DNA of 42,594 nt, taken from the NCBI GenBank assembly GCA_030652035.1, contig JAUSBJ010000014.1, positions 1-42,594 of the forward strand, given 5' to 3'. A model generated the notes under the pieces. It did not search any database. It was not told where the DNA came from and saw nothing but the letters and a program-made list of their open reading frames with translations. Position 1 is the stretch's first letter; each line of letters opens with the position of its first letter. The stretch is from Sulfurimicrobium sp. Lineage in GTDB: Bacteria > Pseudomonadota > Gammaproteobacteria > Burkholderiales > Sulfuricellaceae. The translations under genes and the position numbers were made by a program. Shown piece by piece: positions 27,611-36,187 of this stretch.

Positions 27611-27639
27611 TTGACACAAAAGCCGAAAAATTATATCAT
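27611..27639 (+). promoter_or_regulatory. Sigma-70 promoter of the yceD-rpmF-fab cluster
   Basis: TTGACA at 27611-27616, a 17-bp spacer and TATCAT at 27634-27639 form a near-consensus promoter. The yceD ATG is at 27649, only 9 bp after the -10 box, so a normal start site would give a leader of about 0-3 nt. Confidence 0.75.
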
Positions 27640-27648
27640 GCGCGGCTT

Positions 27649-28149
27649 ATGTATGAACAGGCTGTGATCGATAACCTTGACTTTGCCCGGAATGGGCGGG
27701 TGATGCGCGGAGAAGCGCGGCTGGCTGACTTTGTCAGGTTGCAGAGTGCGCTGCTGTCCAGCCAGGGTGTTTTGAATTATACCCTGTCAGGGAAAGCCGG
27801 CGAAAAAGGCGAGCCGCTTCTGATTTGCAGTATTGATGGCAAGCTTATTTTACAGTGTCAACGTTGTCTTGAAGCGTTGGAATTTCCGCTTCATATTGAA
27901 TCTCGATTGCGACTGGTGCAAGGCGCTACGCAGTTTGATGATCTGGGCGATGGAGATGAAGAAGTGGATTCGATACCGGCCAATACCGAAATGGATGTTC
28001 TGGCGCTGGTTGAAGATGAGATTTTGTTGAATTTGCCGATGGCTCCCTTGCACTCCCCTGAGTTATGCCAGGGCAAGGGTGTGGAGCGGTTGGCAAATGA
28101 AAAAGGAAACAATCCATTTGGTGTCTTGGCGGCACTGAAGGTTAAATGA
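27649..28149 (+). CDS. yceD: YceD/DUF177 family protein (23S rRNA accumulation)
   Basis: YceD is needed for proper 23S rRNA accumulation in E. coli and is nearly always encoded before rpmF. The 166-aa product has the paired cysteines QCQRCLEAL near residue 68 (the CxxC of DUF177), the acidic segment DDLGDGDEEVDSIPANTEMD, and the conserved tail ALVEDEILLNLPMAPLH plus NPFGVLAALK. There is no Shine-Dalgarno sequence before ATG 27649, and the promoter -10 box lies immediately upstream, so initiation may be leaderless. rpmF begins 18 bp after the stop. Confidence 0.93.
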   Translation: MYEQAVIDNLDFARNGRVMRGEARLADFVRLQSALLSSQGVLNYTLSGKAGEKGEPLLICSIDGKLILQCQRCLEALEFPLHIESRLRLVQGATQFDDLGDGDEEVDSIPANTEMDVLALVEDEILLNLPMAPLHSPELCQGKGVERLANEKGNNPFGVLAALKVK

Positions 28150-28167
28150 TTATTCAAGGAGTTTGAA

Positions 28168-28347
28168 ATGGCTGTCCAGCAAAACAAAAAATCCCCCTCC
28201 AAGCGTGGTATGCACCGTGCACACGATTTTCTCACCAACCCACCGTTGGCGGTTGAGCCTACCACGGGTGAGGTGCACCTGCGTCACCATGTCAGCCCAA
28301 GCGGCTTTTATCGTGGGCGCAAAGTTGCTCCCGCCAAAGGCGAATAA
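28168..28347 (+). CDS. rpmF: 50S ribosomal protein L32
   Basis: This 59-aa basic protein begins [20 protein letters not shown], the invariant L32 start, and continues [24 protein letters not shown] ribosome-binding site precedes ATG 28168. Zinc-binding cysteines of the C+ form are absent, as usual for proteobacterial L32. It lies between yceD and plsX, coupling ribosome and lipid synthesis genes. Confidence 0.97.
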   Translation: MAVQQNKKSPSKRGMHRAHDFLTNPPLAVEPTTGEVHLRHHVSPSGFYRGRKVAPAKGE

Positions 28348-28407
28348 GAAGCTTATCCCATCCGCGGCCGGATTCCTCCGGTTGCATACAGCTGATTAGC
28401 TGTTCTT

Positions 28408-29430
28408 ATGGATATTACTGTTGCGATTGACGCCATGGGCGGCGACCATGGCGCGCATGTGACCGTGCCCGCTGCGCTGGAAATTCTGCGTCGCGATACG
28501 TACGTCAACATCATTCTGGTTGGCTTGACCGAAGCCATAGAGGCCGAACTTCGCGCATGCCGCGCAGTGGTTGGCCCACGCCTGCGCATTCACCACGCCA
28601 GCGAAGTGGTGACCATGGATGATCCGCCTGCGCAGGCGCTGCGCAGCAAAAAAGATTCCTCCATGCGTGTCGCGATCAACCTGGTCAAGAGCGGTGAGGC
28701 CAATGCCTGTGTTTCCGCCGGTAATACCGGCGCTCTGATGGCTATTTCCCGTTTTGTTCTGAAAACCTTGCCCGGTATTGATCGTCCTGCAATCGCCAGC
28801 ATGCTGCCCAGCCTCAAGGGGCATGTGTACGTGCTTGATTTGGGTGCGAATGTGGATTGCAGCGCAGAACATTTGTTGCAGTTCGGCATCATGGGCGCGA
28901 TGCTGGCGGCGGCAGTGGAGCATAAGGAAAACCCCAGCGTTGGCCTGTTGAATATCGGTGAAGAAGATATCAAAGGCAGCGATGTGGTGAAGCAGGCGGG
29001 CGAATTGCTGCGCAATAGCCACCTCAATTTCTATGGCAATATTGAAGGCGATGATATTTACAAAGGCACGACCGATGTGGTGGTGTGCGATGGCTTCGTT
29101 GGCAACGTGGCGCTGAAAACCTCCGAAGGGCTGGCCCAGATGATGGGCAAGTTCCTGCGCCAGGAATTCAGGCGCAATCTGTTTACCAAGTTGCTGGGCC
29201 TGCTGGCTTTGCCAGTACTGAGCGCATTCAAGAAGCGCATGGATCACCGCCGCTACAATGGAGCAAGCCTTCTGGGTTTGCGTGGCATCGTGGTGAAAAG
29301 CCACGGCTCGGCTGATAGCTTTGCCTACCAATTTGCCATTGAAACCGCCGTGGAGGAAGTGCGCAACGGCGTGCTGAGGCGGATCACCGAACAAACTTCG
29401 TTGTTGCATAAAGAACAGGAAACCGTCTGA
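28408..29430 (+). CDS. plsX: Phosphate acyltransferase PlsX
   Basis: PlsX converts acyl-ACP to acyl-phosphate for phospholipid synthesis, using phosphate. The 340-aa product begins with [20 protein letters not shown] and has [33 protein letters not shown] and [19 protein letters not shown]. The C-terminal [17 protein letters not shown] is normal. Length is standard. The stop is directly followed by the fabH ATG, so translation is probably coupled. Confidence 0.97.
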   Translation: MDITVAIDAMGGDHGAHVTVPAALEILRRDTYVNIILVGLTEAIEAELRACRAVVGPRLRIHHASEVVTMDDPPAQALRSKKDSSMRVAINLVKSGEANACVSAGNTGALMAISRFVLKTLPGIDRPAIASMLPSLKGHVYVLDLGANVDCSAEHLLQFGIMGAMLAAAVEHKENPSVGLLNIGEEDIKGSDVVKQAGELLRNSHLNFYGNIEGDDIYKGTTDVVVCDGFVGNVALKTSEGLAQMMGKFLRQEFRRNLFTKLLGLLALPVLSAFKKRMDHRRYNGASLLGLRGIVVKSHGSADSFAYQFAIETAVEEVRNGVLRRITEQTSLLHKEQETV

Positions 29431-30390
29431 ATGTTTTCCAAAATAACCGGTACTGGCAGCTATCTGCCGAACAAAGTGCTGACCAACCATGATCTGGAGC
29501 GCATGGTGGATACCTCGCATGACTGGATATTCAGTCGCACCGGCATCAATCAGCGCCATATTGCTGCCGACGATGAATCCACCAGCGATCTGGCCCTGCA
29601 TGCCAGCCTGCGTGCCATTGAGGCTGCCGGCATCGACCCGCAGCAGATCGATCTGATTATTGTCGGCACAACCACCCCAGACCAGATTTTCCCCAGCACT
29701 GCCTGCCTGCTGCAAAACAAGCTGGGCATCAGGAGTGGCGGACCGGCATTTGATGTTCAGGCCGTTTGCAGCGGTTTTGTTTATGCGCTTTCCACCGCAG
29801 ATCAATTCATCCGCAGCGGGCAAAGCAAGTGCGCGCTGGTTGTGGGCGCAGAAACCATGTCGCGTATCGTAGACTGGACGGACCGCAATACCTGCGTACT
29901 CTTTGGCGATGGTGCCGGAGCGGTGATCCTTCAGGCGAGCGAGACGGAAGGCATCATTTCTACCCATCTGCATGCCGATGGTGCCTACAAGGATCTGCTG
30001 GCGGTGGAGGGCGGTGGCTGCGGCGCGAAGCGTGAAGGCGATCCGCGCGTGGTCATGGACGGCAGTGCGGTTTTCAAGTTTGCCGTGGGCGTGCTGGATT
30101 CCATTGTGGAAGAAACCCTCAGCGTCAATGGCATGCAAAAATCCGACATCGACTGGCTGGTGCCGCATCAGGCCAATATCCGCATTATCCAGGCCACCGC
30201 AAAAAAGCTGGGCTTGCCCATGGAGCGCGTGGTGCTGACCGTGGAACGTCATGGCAATACCTCTGCGGCTTCCATTCCGCTGGCACTGGATGTCGCAGTG
30301 CGCGAAGGTAAAATCAAGCCGGGCGAAACCATCCTGATGGAGGGTGTTGGTGGCGGTTTTACCTGGGGTTCCGCGCTGGTGCGCTGGTAA
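29431..30390 (+). CDS. fabH: 3-oxoacyl-[ACP] synthase III
   Basis: FabH condenses acetyl-CoA with malonyl-ACP to start fatty acid synthesis. The 319-aa thiolase-fold protein has the catalytic Cys113 in [13 protein letters not shown], the His in [15 protein letters not shown] and the Asn in [15 protein letters not shown], giving the Cys-His-Asn triad. The N-terminal motif [20 protein letters not shown] is typical. ATG is immediately adjacent to the plsX stop. Confidence 0.97.
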   Translation: MFSKITGTGSYLPNKVLTNHDLERMVDTSHDWIFSRTGINQRHIAADDESTSDLALHASLRAIEAAGIDPQQIDLIIVGTTTPDQIFPSTACLLQNKLGIRSGGPAFDVQAVCSGFVYALSTADQFIRSGQSKCALVVGAETMSRIVDWTDRNTCVLFGDGAGAVILQASETEGIISTHLHADGAYKDLLAVEGGGCGAKREGDPRVVMDGSAVFKFAVGVLDSIVEETLSVNGMQKSDIDWLVPHQANIRIIQATAKKLGLPMERVVLTVERHGNTSAASIPLALDVAVREGKIKPGETILMEGVGGGFTWGSALVRW

Positions 30391-30407
30391 TATAGCCTTC
30401 AGCGCTC

Positions 30408-30470
30408 AGCTATCAGCCGTCAGCTGTGTCATCGGACGGCGTTTATCGCTGATAGCTGACGGCTGATAGT
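30408..30470. repeat. Imperfect inverted repeat in the fabH-fabD gap
   Basis: AGCTATCAGCCGTCAGCT at 30408-30425 is the reverse complement of AGCTGACGGCTGATAGT at 30454-30470 but for the last base or two; the spacer is 28 nt. The right side continues with another TGATAGCT unit. The TATCAGC/GCTGATA units resemble dispersed intergenic repeats seen in many proteobacterial genomes. The RNA could fold into a long stem between the two genes, 10 bp before the fabD start. Confidence 0.75.
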
Positions 30471-30483
30471 TGATAGCTAAAGG

Positions 30484-31413
30484 ATGAATATGAAATTGGC
30501 ATTTGTATTTCCCGGTCAGGGATCGCAATCGCTTGGGATGATGCAGGGCTTCGATGCACTGCCTGTGGTGCGCAAGACTTTTGAAGAAGCGGGCGATATC
30601 CTGAAGCTGGATTTGTGGCAGATGGTGACGGCGGGTCCGGTGGAAGCAATCAACCAGACCATCAATACCCAGCCCGTGATGCTGACCGCAGGAGTGGCGG
30701 TGTATCGCGCCTGGCAGGAAATGGGCGGCAGCCAACCCGAATTCATGGCGGGCCACAGCCTGGGAGAATATACCGCGCTGGTGGCTGCTGGCGCATTGCC
30801 GTTCGCGGATGCACTGCCGCTGGTGCGCTACCGCGCGCAAGTGATGCAGGAGGCGGTGGCCGAAGGCGTGGGCGGTATGGCGGCTATTCTGGGGCTCGAT
30901 GATGATGCCGTGCGCGCAGTGTGCGCCGAGGCGGCTCAGGGTGAGGTGCTTGAGGCTGTCAATTTCAACTCCCCGGGACAAGTGGTGATTGCGGGCAGCA
31001 AGGCCGCCGTGGAGCGCGGCATGGAACTGGCCAAGGCCCGTGGCGCGAAGCGCGCGCTGCCTTTGCCGGTCTCGGTCCCTTCACATTGCAGCCTGATGAA
31101 ACCGGCGGCGGAGAAGCTGGGTGTTTATCTCCAGTCTGTTGCCATGCAGGCGCCCAAGGTGCCCGTGTTGCATAATGCCGATGTCAAAAGCTACAGCGGC
31201 GATGCTGAAATCAAGGATGCGCTGGTACGCCAGCTTTACATGCCGGTGCGCTGGGTCGAGACCGTGCAGGCGCTTGCCGCTGCCGGTGTGACCCATGTCG
31301 CCGAGTGCGGCCCAGGCAAGGTGCTGGCAGGGCTGAACAAGCGTATCGTGTCGGAACTGCAGGGACTGGCGTTGACCGATGCGGCAGCGCTGGAACAAGC
31401 CAAGTCAATCTGA
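30484..31413 (+). CDS. fabD: Malonyl CoA-ACP transacylase
   Basis: FabD moves malonyl groups from CoA to ACP. The 309-aa protein has the N-terminal FVFPGQGSQSLGMM, the nucleophile Ser92 in MAGHSLGEYTALVAAGAL and the later histidine in PVSVPSHCSLMKPAAEKL. VAECGPGKVLAGLNKRI near the C-terminus is also typical. An earlier in-frame start is not supported. fabG follows after 11 bp with a strong GAGAGGAG site. Confidence 0.97.
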   Translation: MNMKLAFVFPGQGSQSLGMMQGFDALPVVRKTFEEAGDILKLDLWQMVTAGPVEAINQTINTQPVMLTAGVAVYRAWQEMGGSQPEFMAGHSLGEYTALVAAGALPFADALPLVRYRAQVMQEAVAEGVGGMAAILGLDDDAVRAVCAEAAQGEVLEAVNFNSPGQVVIAGSKAAVERGMELAKARGAKRALPLPVSVPSHCSLMKPAAEKLGVYLQSVAMQAPKVPVLHNADVKSYSGDAEIKDALVRQLYMPVRWVETVQALAAAGVTHVAECGPGKVLAGLNKRIVSELQGLALTDAAALEQAKSI

Positions 31414-31424
31414 GAGGAGTCAAC

Positions 31425-32165
31425 ATGCTGGAAGGACAAGTCGCGCTGGTTACCGGTGCGAGCCGGGGTATTGGTCAGGCTGTGGCGCTGGATCTGGGGC
31501 GGAACGGGGCAACCGTGATTGGAACCGCCACCAGTGCGGGCGGCGCGGAAAAAATCACGGCCTACCTGAAAGAAGCGGGCATCAAGGGCGCGGGCTTTGC
31601 GCTGGATGTGAACAACAAGGAACAGGTCGCCTCCGTGCTGGAAGCGATTCAGAAGCAGTTTGGCGAGATTGCCATTCTTGTCAACAATGCAGGCATCACC
31701 CGAGACAATCTTCTGATGCGCATGAAGGAAGACGAGTGGGATGCCATCATGGAAACCAACCTGAAATCGGTTTTCCGCATGAGCCAGGCAGTTTTGCGTG
31801 CCATGATGAAAGCGCGCTATGGCCGCATCATCAGCATCGCATCGGTGGTCGGAACCATGGGCAACGCGGGCCAGACCAACTATGCCGCCGCCAAGGCGGG
31901 CATCATCGGCTTTTCCAAGTCGCTGGCGCGCGAGGTCGGCAGCCGCAACATCACGGTCAATTGCGTGGCGCCCGGTTTCATCGATACCGACATGACGCGC
32001 GCCTTGTCCGAAGATCAGCGCAATGGCCTGCTGGCGCATATTCCGCTGGGACGCCTCGGCCAGGTTGAAGACATTGCTGCTGCCGTGACCTTCCTGGCTT
32101 CACCGCAGGCGGGTTACGTAACCGGAACGACACTGCATGTCAATGGCGGCATGTACATGGATTGA
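31425..32165 (+). CDS. fabG: 3-oxoacyl-[ACP] reductase
   Basis: FabG reduces beta-ketoacyl-ACP with NADPH in each elongation cycle. The 246-aa short-chain dehydrogenase has the cofactor loop [17 protein letters not shown], the structural NNAG in [18 protein letters not shown], the catalytic Ser near [13 protein letters not shown] and the YxxxK pair in [17 protein letters not shown]. The C-terminal [14 protein letters not shown] is diagnostic. Confidence 0.97.
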   Translation: MLEGQVALVTGASRGIGQAVALDLGRNGATVIGTATSAGGAEKITAYLKEAGIKGAGFALDVNNKEQVASVLEAIQKQFGEIAILVNNAGITRDNLLMRMKEDEWDAIMETNLKSVFRMSQAVLRAMMKARYGRIISIASVVGTMGNAGQTNYAAAKAGIIGFSKSLAREVGSRNITVNCVAPGFIDTDMTRALSEDQRNGLLAHIPLGRLGQVEDIAAAVTFLASPQAGYVTGTTLHVNGGMYMD

Positions 32166-32182
32166 TGCGGCTTTCCGCGCCA

Positions 32183-32211
32183 TTGGTGCGGCGGGTAAAG
32201 TCTGCTAAAAT
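32183..32211 (+). promoter_or_regulatory. Candidate internal promoter for acpP
   Basis: TTGGTG at 32183-32188, a 17-bp spacer and TAAAAT at 32206-32211 lie 49 bp before the acpP ATG. A separate acpP promoter would fit the high demand for ACP, as known in E. coli. Confidence 0.45.
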
Positions 32212-32260
32212 ACTGCGAATTTTTTGCTGTAACCCAACGTCAATACAAAAGGAAATAAAG

Positions 32261-32497
32261 ATGAGCGACATCGAACAACGCGTTAAGAAAATTGTGGCCG
32301 AGCAACTGGGCGTAAACGAAGCCGAAGTCAAGATCGATTCCTCCTTCGTTGACGATCTGGGTGCGGACTCCCTCGACACCGTGGAACTGGTGATGGCGCT
32401 GGAAGAAGAATTCGACTGCGAAATTCCTGACGAAGAAGCGGAAAAAATCACCACCGTGAAACAGGCCGTTGATTACATCAACGCCCATCCCAAGTAA
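32261..32497 (+). CDS. acpP: Acyl carrier protein
   Basis: The 78-aa acidic helical protein carries growing acyl chains on a phosphopantetheine arm attached to Ser37 in [20 protein letters not shown]. The frame starts at ATG 32261 ([20 protein letters not shown]) behind AAAGGAAAT. It lies between fabG and fabF as usual. Confidence 0.98.
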   Translation: MSDIEQRVKKIVAEQLGVNEAEVKIDSSFVDDLGADSLDTVELVMALEEEFDCEIPDEEAEKITTVKQAVDYINAHPK

Positions 32498-32527
32498 TTC
32501 CCGTTTTAAACCGGTAACGGAGTCACC

Positions 32528-33760
32528 TTGGCTAAACGCAGAGTAGTCATCACCGGCCTGGGAGCAGTATCCCCAGTCGGAATTGGTGTCGGCGAGACAT
32601 GGACCAACATCGTCGCCGGCAAATCCGGCATCACCAGGATCACCCGCTTCGATGCTTCCGCCTTTGCTTCCCAGGTTGCTGGAGAAGTAAAGAATTTCGA
32701 CGTCACGCAATACCTTACTGCCAAAGAAGCGCGCCGCATGGATGTCTTTATCCATTACGGCATGGTGGCGGGCATTGAGGCGTTCAAAGACTGTGGCCTG
32801 GAAGTGACGCCTGAAAATGCCGACAGAATCGGTGTCAATATCGGCTCGGGCATCGGCGGTCTGCCGATGATCGAGGATACTCACAGCACCTATCTGGAAG
32901 GCGGTCCGCGCAAGATTTCTCCGTTCTTCATTCCGGGGACGATCATCAACATGATTTCAGGCAACCTGTCGATCATGTTTGGCCTGAAAGGCCCCAATAT
33001 TGCCGTGGTTACAGCCTGTACTACCGGTCTGCACGCGATTGGTATTGGCGCGCGCACCATCGCCTATGGCGATGCGGACGTGATGGTCTGCGGCGGTGCC
33101 GAATCGACTGTTTCCCCACTGGCGGTCGGGGGGTTCGGTTCCGCGAAGGCCTTGTCTTCGCGCAATGACGACCCCGCCACGGCAAGCCGGCCCTGGGACA
33201 AGGGGCGGGATGGCTTCGTGCTGGGCGAGGGGGCCGGCGTGCTGGTGCTGGAAGAGTATGAGCATGCCAAGGCACGCGGCGCCAAGATTTACGCTGAACT
33301 GGCGGGATTCGGCATGAGTGGCGATGCCTACCACATGACAGCACCAGATACCGACGGCCCGAAACGTTCGATGGTCAATGCCTTGCGCGATGCGGGCGTC
33401 AATCCGGACCAGGTGAACTACGTCAATGCCCATGGCACTTCCACGCCGCTGGGCGACAAGAACGAGACCGAGGCCATCAAGCTGGCCTTTGGCGACGCGG
33501 CGCACAAACTGGTGGTCAATTCCACCAAATCCATGACCGGTCATTTGCTTGGTGGTGCAGGCGGTCTGGAGTCGGTGCTGACCGTGTTGGCCGTGCATAA
33601 CCAGATATCTCCGCCCACTATCAACATCTTCGAGCAGGACCCCGAGTGCGATCTGGATTACTGTGCCAACACGGCTCGTGAGATGAAGATCGACGTGGCG
33701 CTGAAGAACAACTTTGGCTTCGGCGGCACCAACGGCTCGCTTGTGTTCCGCCGCGTTTAA
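32528..33760 (+). CDS. fabF: 3-oxoacyl-[ACP] synthase II
   Basis: FabF elongates acyl-ACP and governs long-chain and temperature-dependent products. The 410-aa protein begins at TTG 32528 ([20 protein letters not shown]) with GGAG 6 nt upstream. The Cys164-His-His triad is present in [35 protein letters not shown] and [34 protein letters not shown] ends the fold. It closes the fatty acid cluster. Confidence 0.97.
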   Translation: MAKRRVVITGLGAVSPVGIGVGETWTNIVAGKSGITRITRFDASAFASQVAGEVKNFDVTQYLTAKEARRMDVFIHYGMVAGIEAFKDCGLEVTPENADRIGVNIGSGIGGLPMIEDTHSTYLEGGPRKISPFFIPGTIINMISGNLSIMFGLKGPNIAVVTACTTGLHAIGIGARTIAYGDADVMVCGGAESTVSPLAVGGFGSAKALSSRNDDPATASRPWDKGRDGFVLGEGAGVLVLEEYEHAKARGAKIYAELAGFGMSGDAYHMTAPDTDGPKRSMVNALRDAGVNPDQVNYVNAHGTSTPLGDKNETEAIKLAFGDAAHKLVVNSTKSMTGHLLGGAGGLESVLTVLAVHNQISPPTINIFEQDPECDLDYCANTAREMKIDVALKNNFGFGGTNGSLVFRRV

Positions 33761-33781
33761 ACTTTCTTCCAGGCGCTAGGC

Positions 33782-35107
33782 GTGCCGGCTAGAGCATTAA
33801 CCGGTGCGCCGCCCGATCTGCTGGCGTTGCATGAGCTGAATCGGCAGCGCTATCCCTATTTGTTGCAGAGTCTCGGTGCTACAGGGCGCTGGGATATTCT
33901 GTTCGCCTTTCCGCAGCAACATTATCCGCTCTATGCCGAAAGTGCTGCCGGCTCTTTTCTTTCGACCCTGGACGAACTGTGGGGTGAAGCCTCTCCGCGG
34001 TTCGTGCCGGATTCTTCGGCAGCGGATCTGCCTTTCCGCGGCGGCTGGTTCCTGTTCTGCGGCTATGAGCTGCTGCATGAAATCGAGCCGTCAGTCAACG
34101 TCAGGCCTTCCAGTGACGGGTTTCCCCTGGCCTGGTTGACGCGCATTCCCGCAGCGGTGATGCTGGACCGTGAAAAGAATCAAAGCTGGTGGGTATCCGA
34201 AGCGGATTCGCAAGATGACTTTCTTCAATTGCAGGAAGATATTTTCCGTGCGATTTCTTTTCAAGCAGAGCCTATATCGGTAAACGACCTGGCTGAAGAA
34301 GATCCGCAGCTATTTCTGGATGGTGTGTCGCGCATCAAAAACTACATCACGGAAGGTGACGTATTCCAGGTAAATTTGGCACGGCGCTGGGAAGCCCGGC
34401 TCGAACAGGGCGGCGCTGCCGATCTCTATGCCATTCTGCGCGAGCGGAATCCAGCACCTTTTGCCGGGCTTGCCGATTTTGGCGCCAGCCAGATCATCAG
34501 TTCATCGCCAGAACGCTTGGCGCGTATCCAGGGCGAAGAAATCGAAACCCGGCCTATTGCGGGCACGCATCCCCGGGCTGCTTCAGCGGAAGAGGATGCC
34601 CAGTTGCGCCAGGCTTTGATATCCAGCACCAAGGAGCGTGCCGAGCACATCATGCTGGTGGATCTGGAACGCAACGATCTGGGCCGCATCTGCCAGCCGG
34701 GCAGCGTTCAGGTGGACGAATTGATGGTGGTGCAGAGCTATGCGCATGTCCATCACATCGAGTCCAGTGTGCGCGGGCGTCTCCGCGCCGGAACAACGCC
34801 AGCGCAGGTGCTGCGCGCCCTGTTCCCGGGCGGCACCATTACCGGATGCCCCAAAGTTCGCACCATGCAGATCATCGCCGAACTGGAAGCCAGCCCCCGC
34901 CAGGCGTACACCGGCAGCATGGGCTATCTGAATCATGACGGCAGCATGGACCTGAATATTCTGATTCGCACTTTCATGCTGACCGGTGATCAACTCAGCT
35001 TCAAGGCCGGGGCCGGCATCGTCGCCGATTCGGATCCTGAGCGCGAGCTGGCGGAAACGCGGGCCAAGGCTAAGGGGCTGCTGCGGGCTCTGGATGCTTC
35101 GTTATAA
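33782..35107 (+). CDS. pabB: Aminodeoxychorismate synthase component I-like (PabB)
   Basis: Chorismate-utilising enzymes of this type make aminodeoxychorismate for p-aminobenzoate and folate. The 441-aa product starts at GTG 33782. The N-terminal region shows FRGGWFLFCGYELLHEIEPS, a PabB-like segment. The C-terminal catalytic half contains YITEGDVFQVNLARRWEAR, ETRPIAGTHPRA, ERAEHIMLVDLERNDLGRIC and FPGGTITGCPKVRTMQIIAE. In E. coli PabB the motif is PIKGT, and its Lys forms the covalent intermediate; here residue 260 is Ala, as in TrpE. No glutaminase partner lies nearby. PabB is preferred on length and the N-terminal motif; a different chorismate product is possible. Confidence 0.78.
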   Translation: MPARALTGAPPDLLALHELNRQRYPYLLQSLGATGRWDILFAFPQQHYPLYAESAAGSFLSTLDELWGEASPRFVPDSSAADLPFRGGWFLFCGYELLHEIEPSVNVRPSSDGFPLAWLTRIPAAVMLDREKNQSWWVSEADSQDDFLQLQEDIFRAISFQAEPISVNDLAEEDPQLFLDGVSRIKNYITEGDVFQVNLARRWEARLEQGGAADLYAILRERNPAPFAGLADFGASQIISSSPERLARIQGEEIETRPIAGTHPRAASAEEDAQLRQALISSTKERAEHIMLVDLERNDLGRICQPGSVQVDELMVVQSYAHVHHIESSVRGRLRAGTTPAQVLRALFPGGTITGCPKVRTMQIIAELEASPRQAYTGSMGYLNHDGSMDLNILIRTFMLTGDQLSFKAGAGIVADSDPERELAETRAKAKGLLRALDASL

Positions 35108-36049
35108 GGACTTATCCAGCCACACCCCGATACCTTGTGCATTGAGCTCGAAATCCATCCCCATCAGCCTGCTGATCTCTTCCAGCGGTAAACCGCAGCC
35201 GTGGGCGCGCAAGGCATCCAGCATGATTTCTTCCACTCCCGCCTTTAGGCGCTCATGGCGATTTTCTTTTATATCGCGCAGCGGGTTTCCCAGCGCCTCG
35301 TATTGATCCAGCATGCGGTGCAGGTCGGCAGCGAGCCGCGCCAGCTGGGTGATGCGGCTGTAGTGGGTCAGATAGATCTGGGACGGCTCCAGAGACATGA
35401 TGCGATCAATCGAGGCGTGTGCCGCATCGGGTTCGAATTGCACCGGCGTGCAGGTCGGGAAGATGAATTCTCGCCCTTCGACATCGAGCTCCCGGTAGGA
35501 AATCCCGAAGGTATCGCCGCTGAAGATGGACCGGCTGCGTTCGTCCCAGATGCAGAAATGGTGGCGTGCATGGCCTGGTGTGTCGAGAAAAAACAGCTTG
35601 CGGCCGTTGAAATCGAGTTCGAAATTGTCAGGCGCTTCAATCACGCTTTCTGCCGCTACTGGAATAATTTCTCCATAGGTCTGTCTGACGGCAGCTTCCC
35701 CATATACCGCACAAGCACCCGCCACCAGTTTCGCGGGGTCGATCATGTGGCGAGCCCCGCGTGGATGCACCACGAGCCGGGCGTAGGGGAAGTGCTGCAG
35801 CATCAAGCCGGCGGCCCCGGCGTGATCCAGATGAACATGGGTGACAATGACGTAGGCCACATCCTGTGTCGAGAGCCCCTTGCTGTTCAGCACATCCAGA
35901 ACATATGGCAAGGAATAATTGGTGCCGGTATCGATGATGGCGGCCTGGCCCTTTTCCTCAATCAGGTGAATGGCAGCCAGACGCGGGCGCACGAAGAGTG
36001 AATCAATGGCAGTAATGCCATGGCCGAAATCCTGATGTTTGGCATTCAT
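35102..36049 (-). CDS. Metallo-beta-lactamase-fold hydrolase
   Basis: This 315-aa protein has the MBL signature THVHLDHAGAAGLM near residue 71 (HxHxDH). Further metal ligands are plausible in RGARHM, FLDTPGHARHHFCIWDERSR, IFSGDTFGIS and IYLTHYSRI. No signal peptide. The C-terminal helical tail (residues 230-315) is a dimerisation- or cover-type extension. It resembles uncharacterised MBL hydrolases of the glyoxalase II-like group in betaproteobacteria. The substrate is unknown. The last 6 bp overlap tail to tail with pabB. Confidence 0.85.
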   Translation of the reverse strand: MNAKHQDFGHGITAIDSLFVRPRLAAIHLIEEKGQAAIIDTGTNYSLPYVLDVLNSKGLSTQDVAYVIVTHVHLDHAGAAGLMLQHFPYARLVVHPRGARHMIDPAKLVAGACAVYGEAAVRQTYGEIIPVAAESVIEAPDNFELDFNGRKLFFLDTPGHARHHFCIWDERSRSIFSGDTFGISYRELDVEGREFIFPTCTPVQFEPDAAHASIDRIMSLEPSQIYLTHYSRITQLARLAADLHRMLDQYEALGNPLRDIKENRHERLKAGVEEIMLDALRAHGCGLPLEEISRLMGMDFELNAQGIGVWLDKSL

Positions 36050-36100
36050 GAGGGTGTTCCGTGAGTGGACGGCTTATGAAGCTAGCAAAAGGGGGTAATC

Positions 36101-36187
36101 ATGTCCAGCTTCAAGCGTGTTGACCTTACCAGCGCCGCAGTGCAAAGTAAGTCAATTCCAGTCTACAAAAAGATAACAGCATGGTAA
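36101..36187 (+). CDS. Possible 28-codon upstream ORF overlapping the Hpt/HD-GYP start
   Basis: ATG 36101 follows a G-rich GGGGG 5-9 nt upstream and encodes MSSFKRVDLTSAAVQSKSIP followed by eight further residues, ending at TAA 36185-36187. The stop overlaps the ATG of the following gene (36181) as ATGGTAA. That gene has no good ribosome-binding site of its own, so the small ORF may serve translational coupling. No family is recognised. Codon content and length give little support beyond the arrangement. Confidence 0.4.
   Translation: MSSFKRVDLTSAAVQSKSIPVYKKITAW

Noticed and set aside
28396..30252. 618-codon open frame on the minus strand opposite plsX and fabH
   Set aside because: It is the complement of two certain genes in a G+C-rich codon context and has His/Gln-rich composition without domain character.
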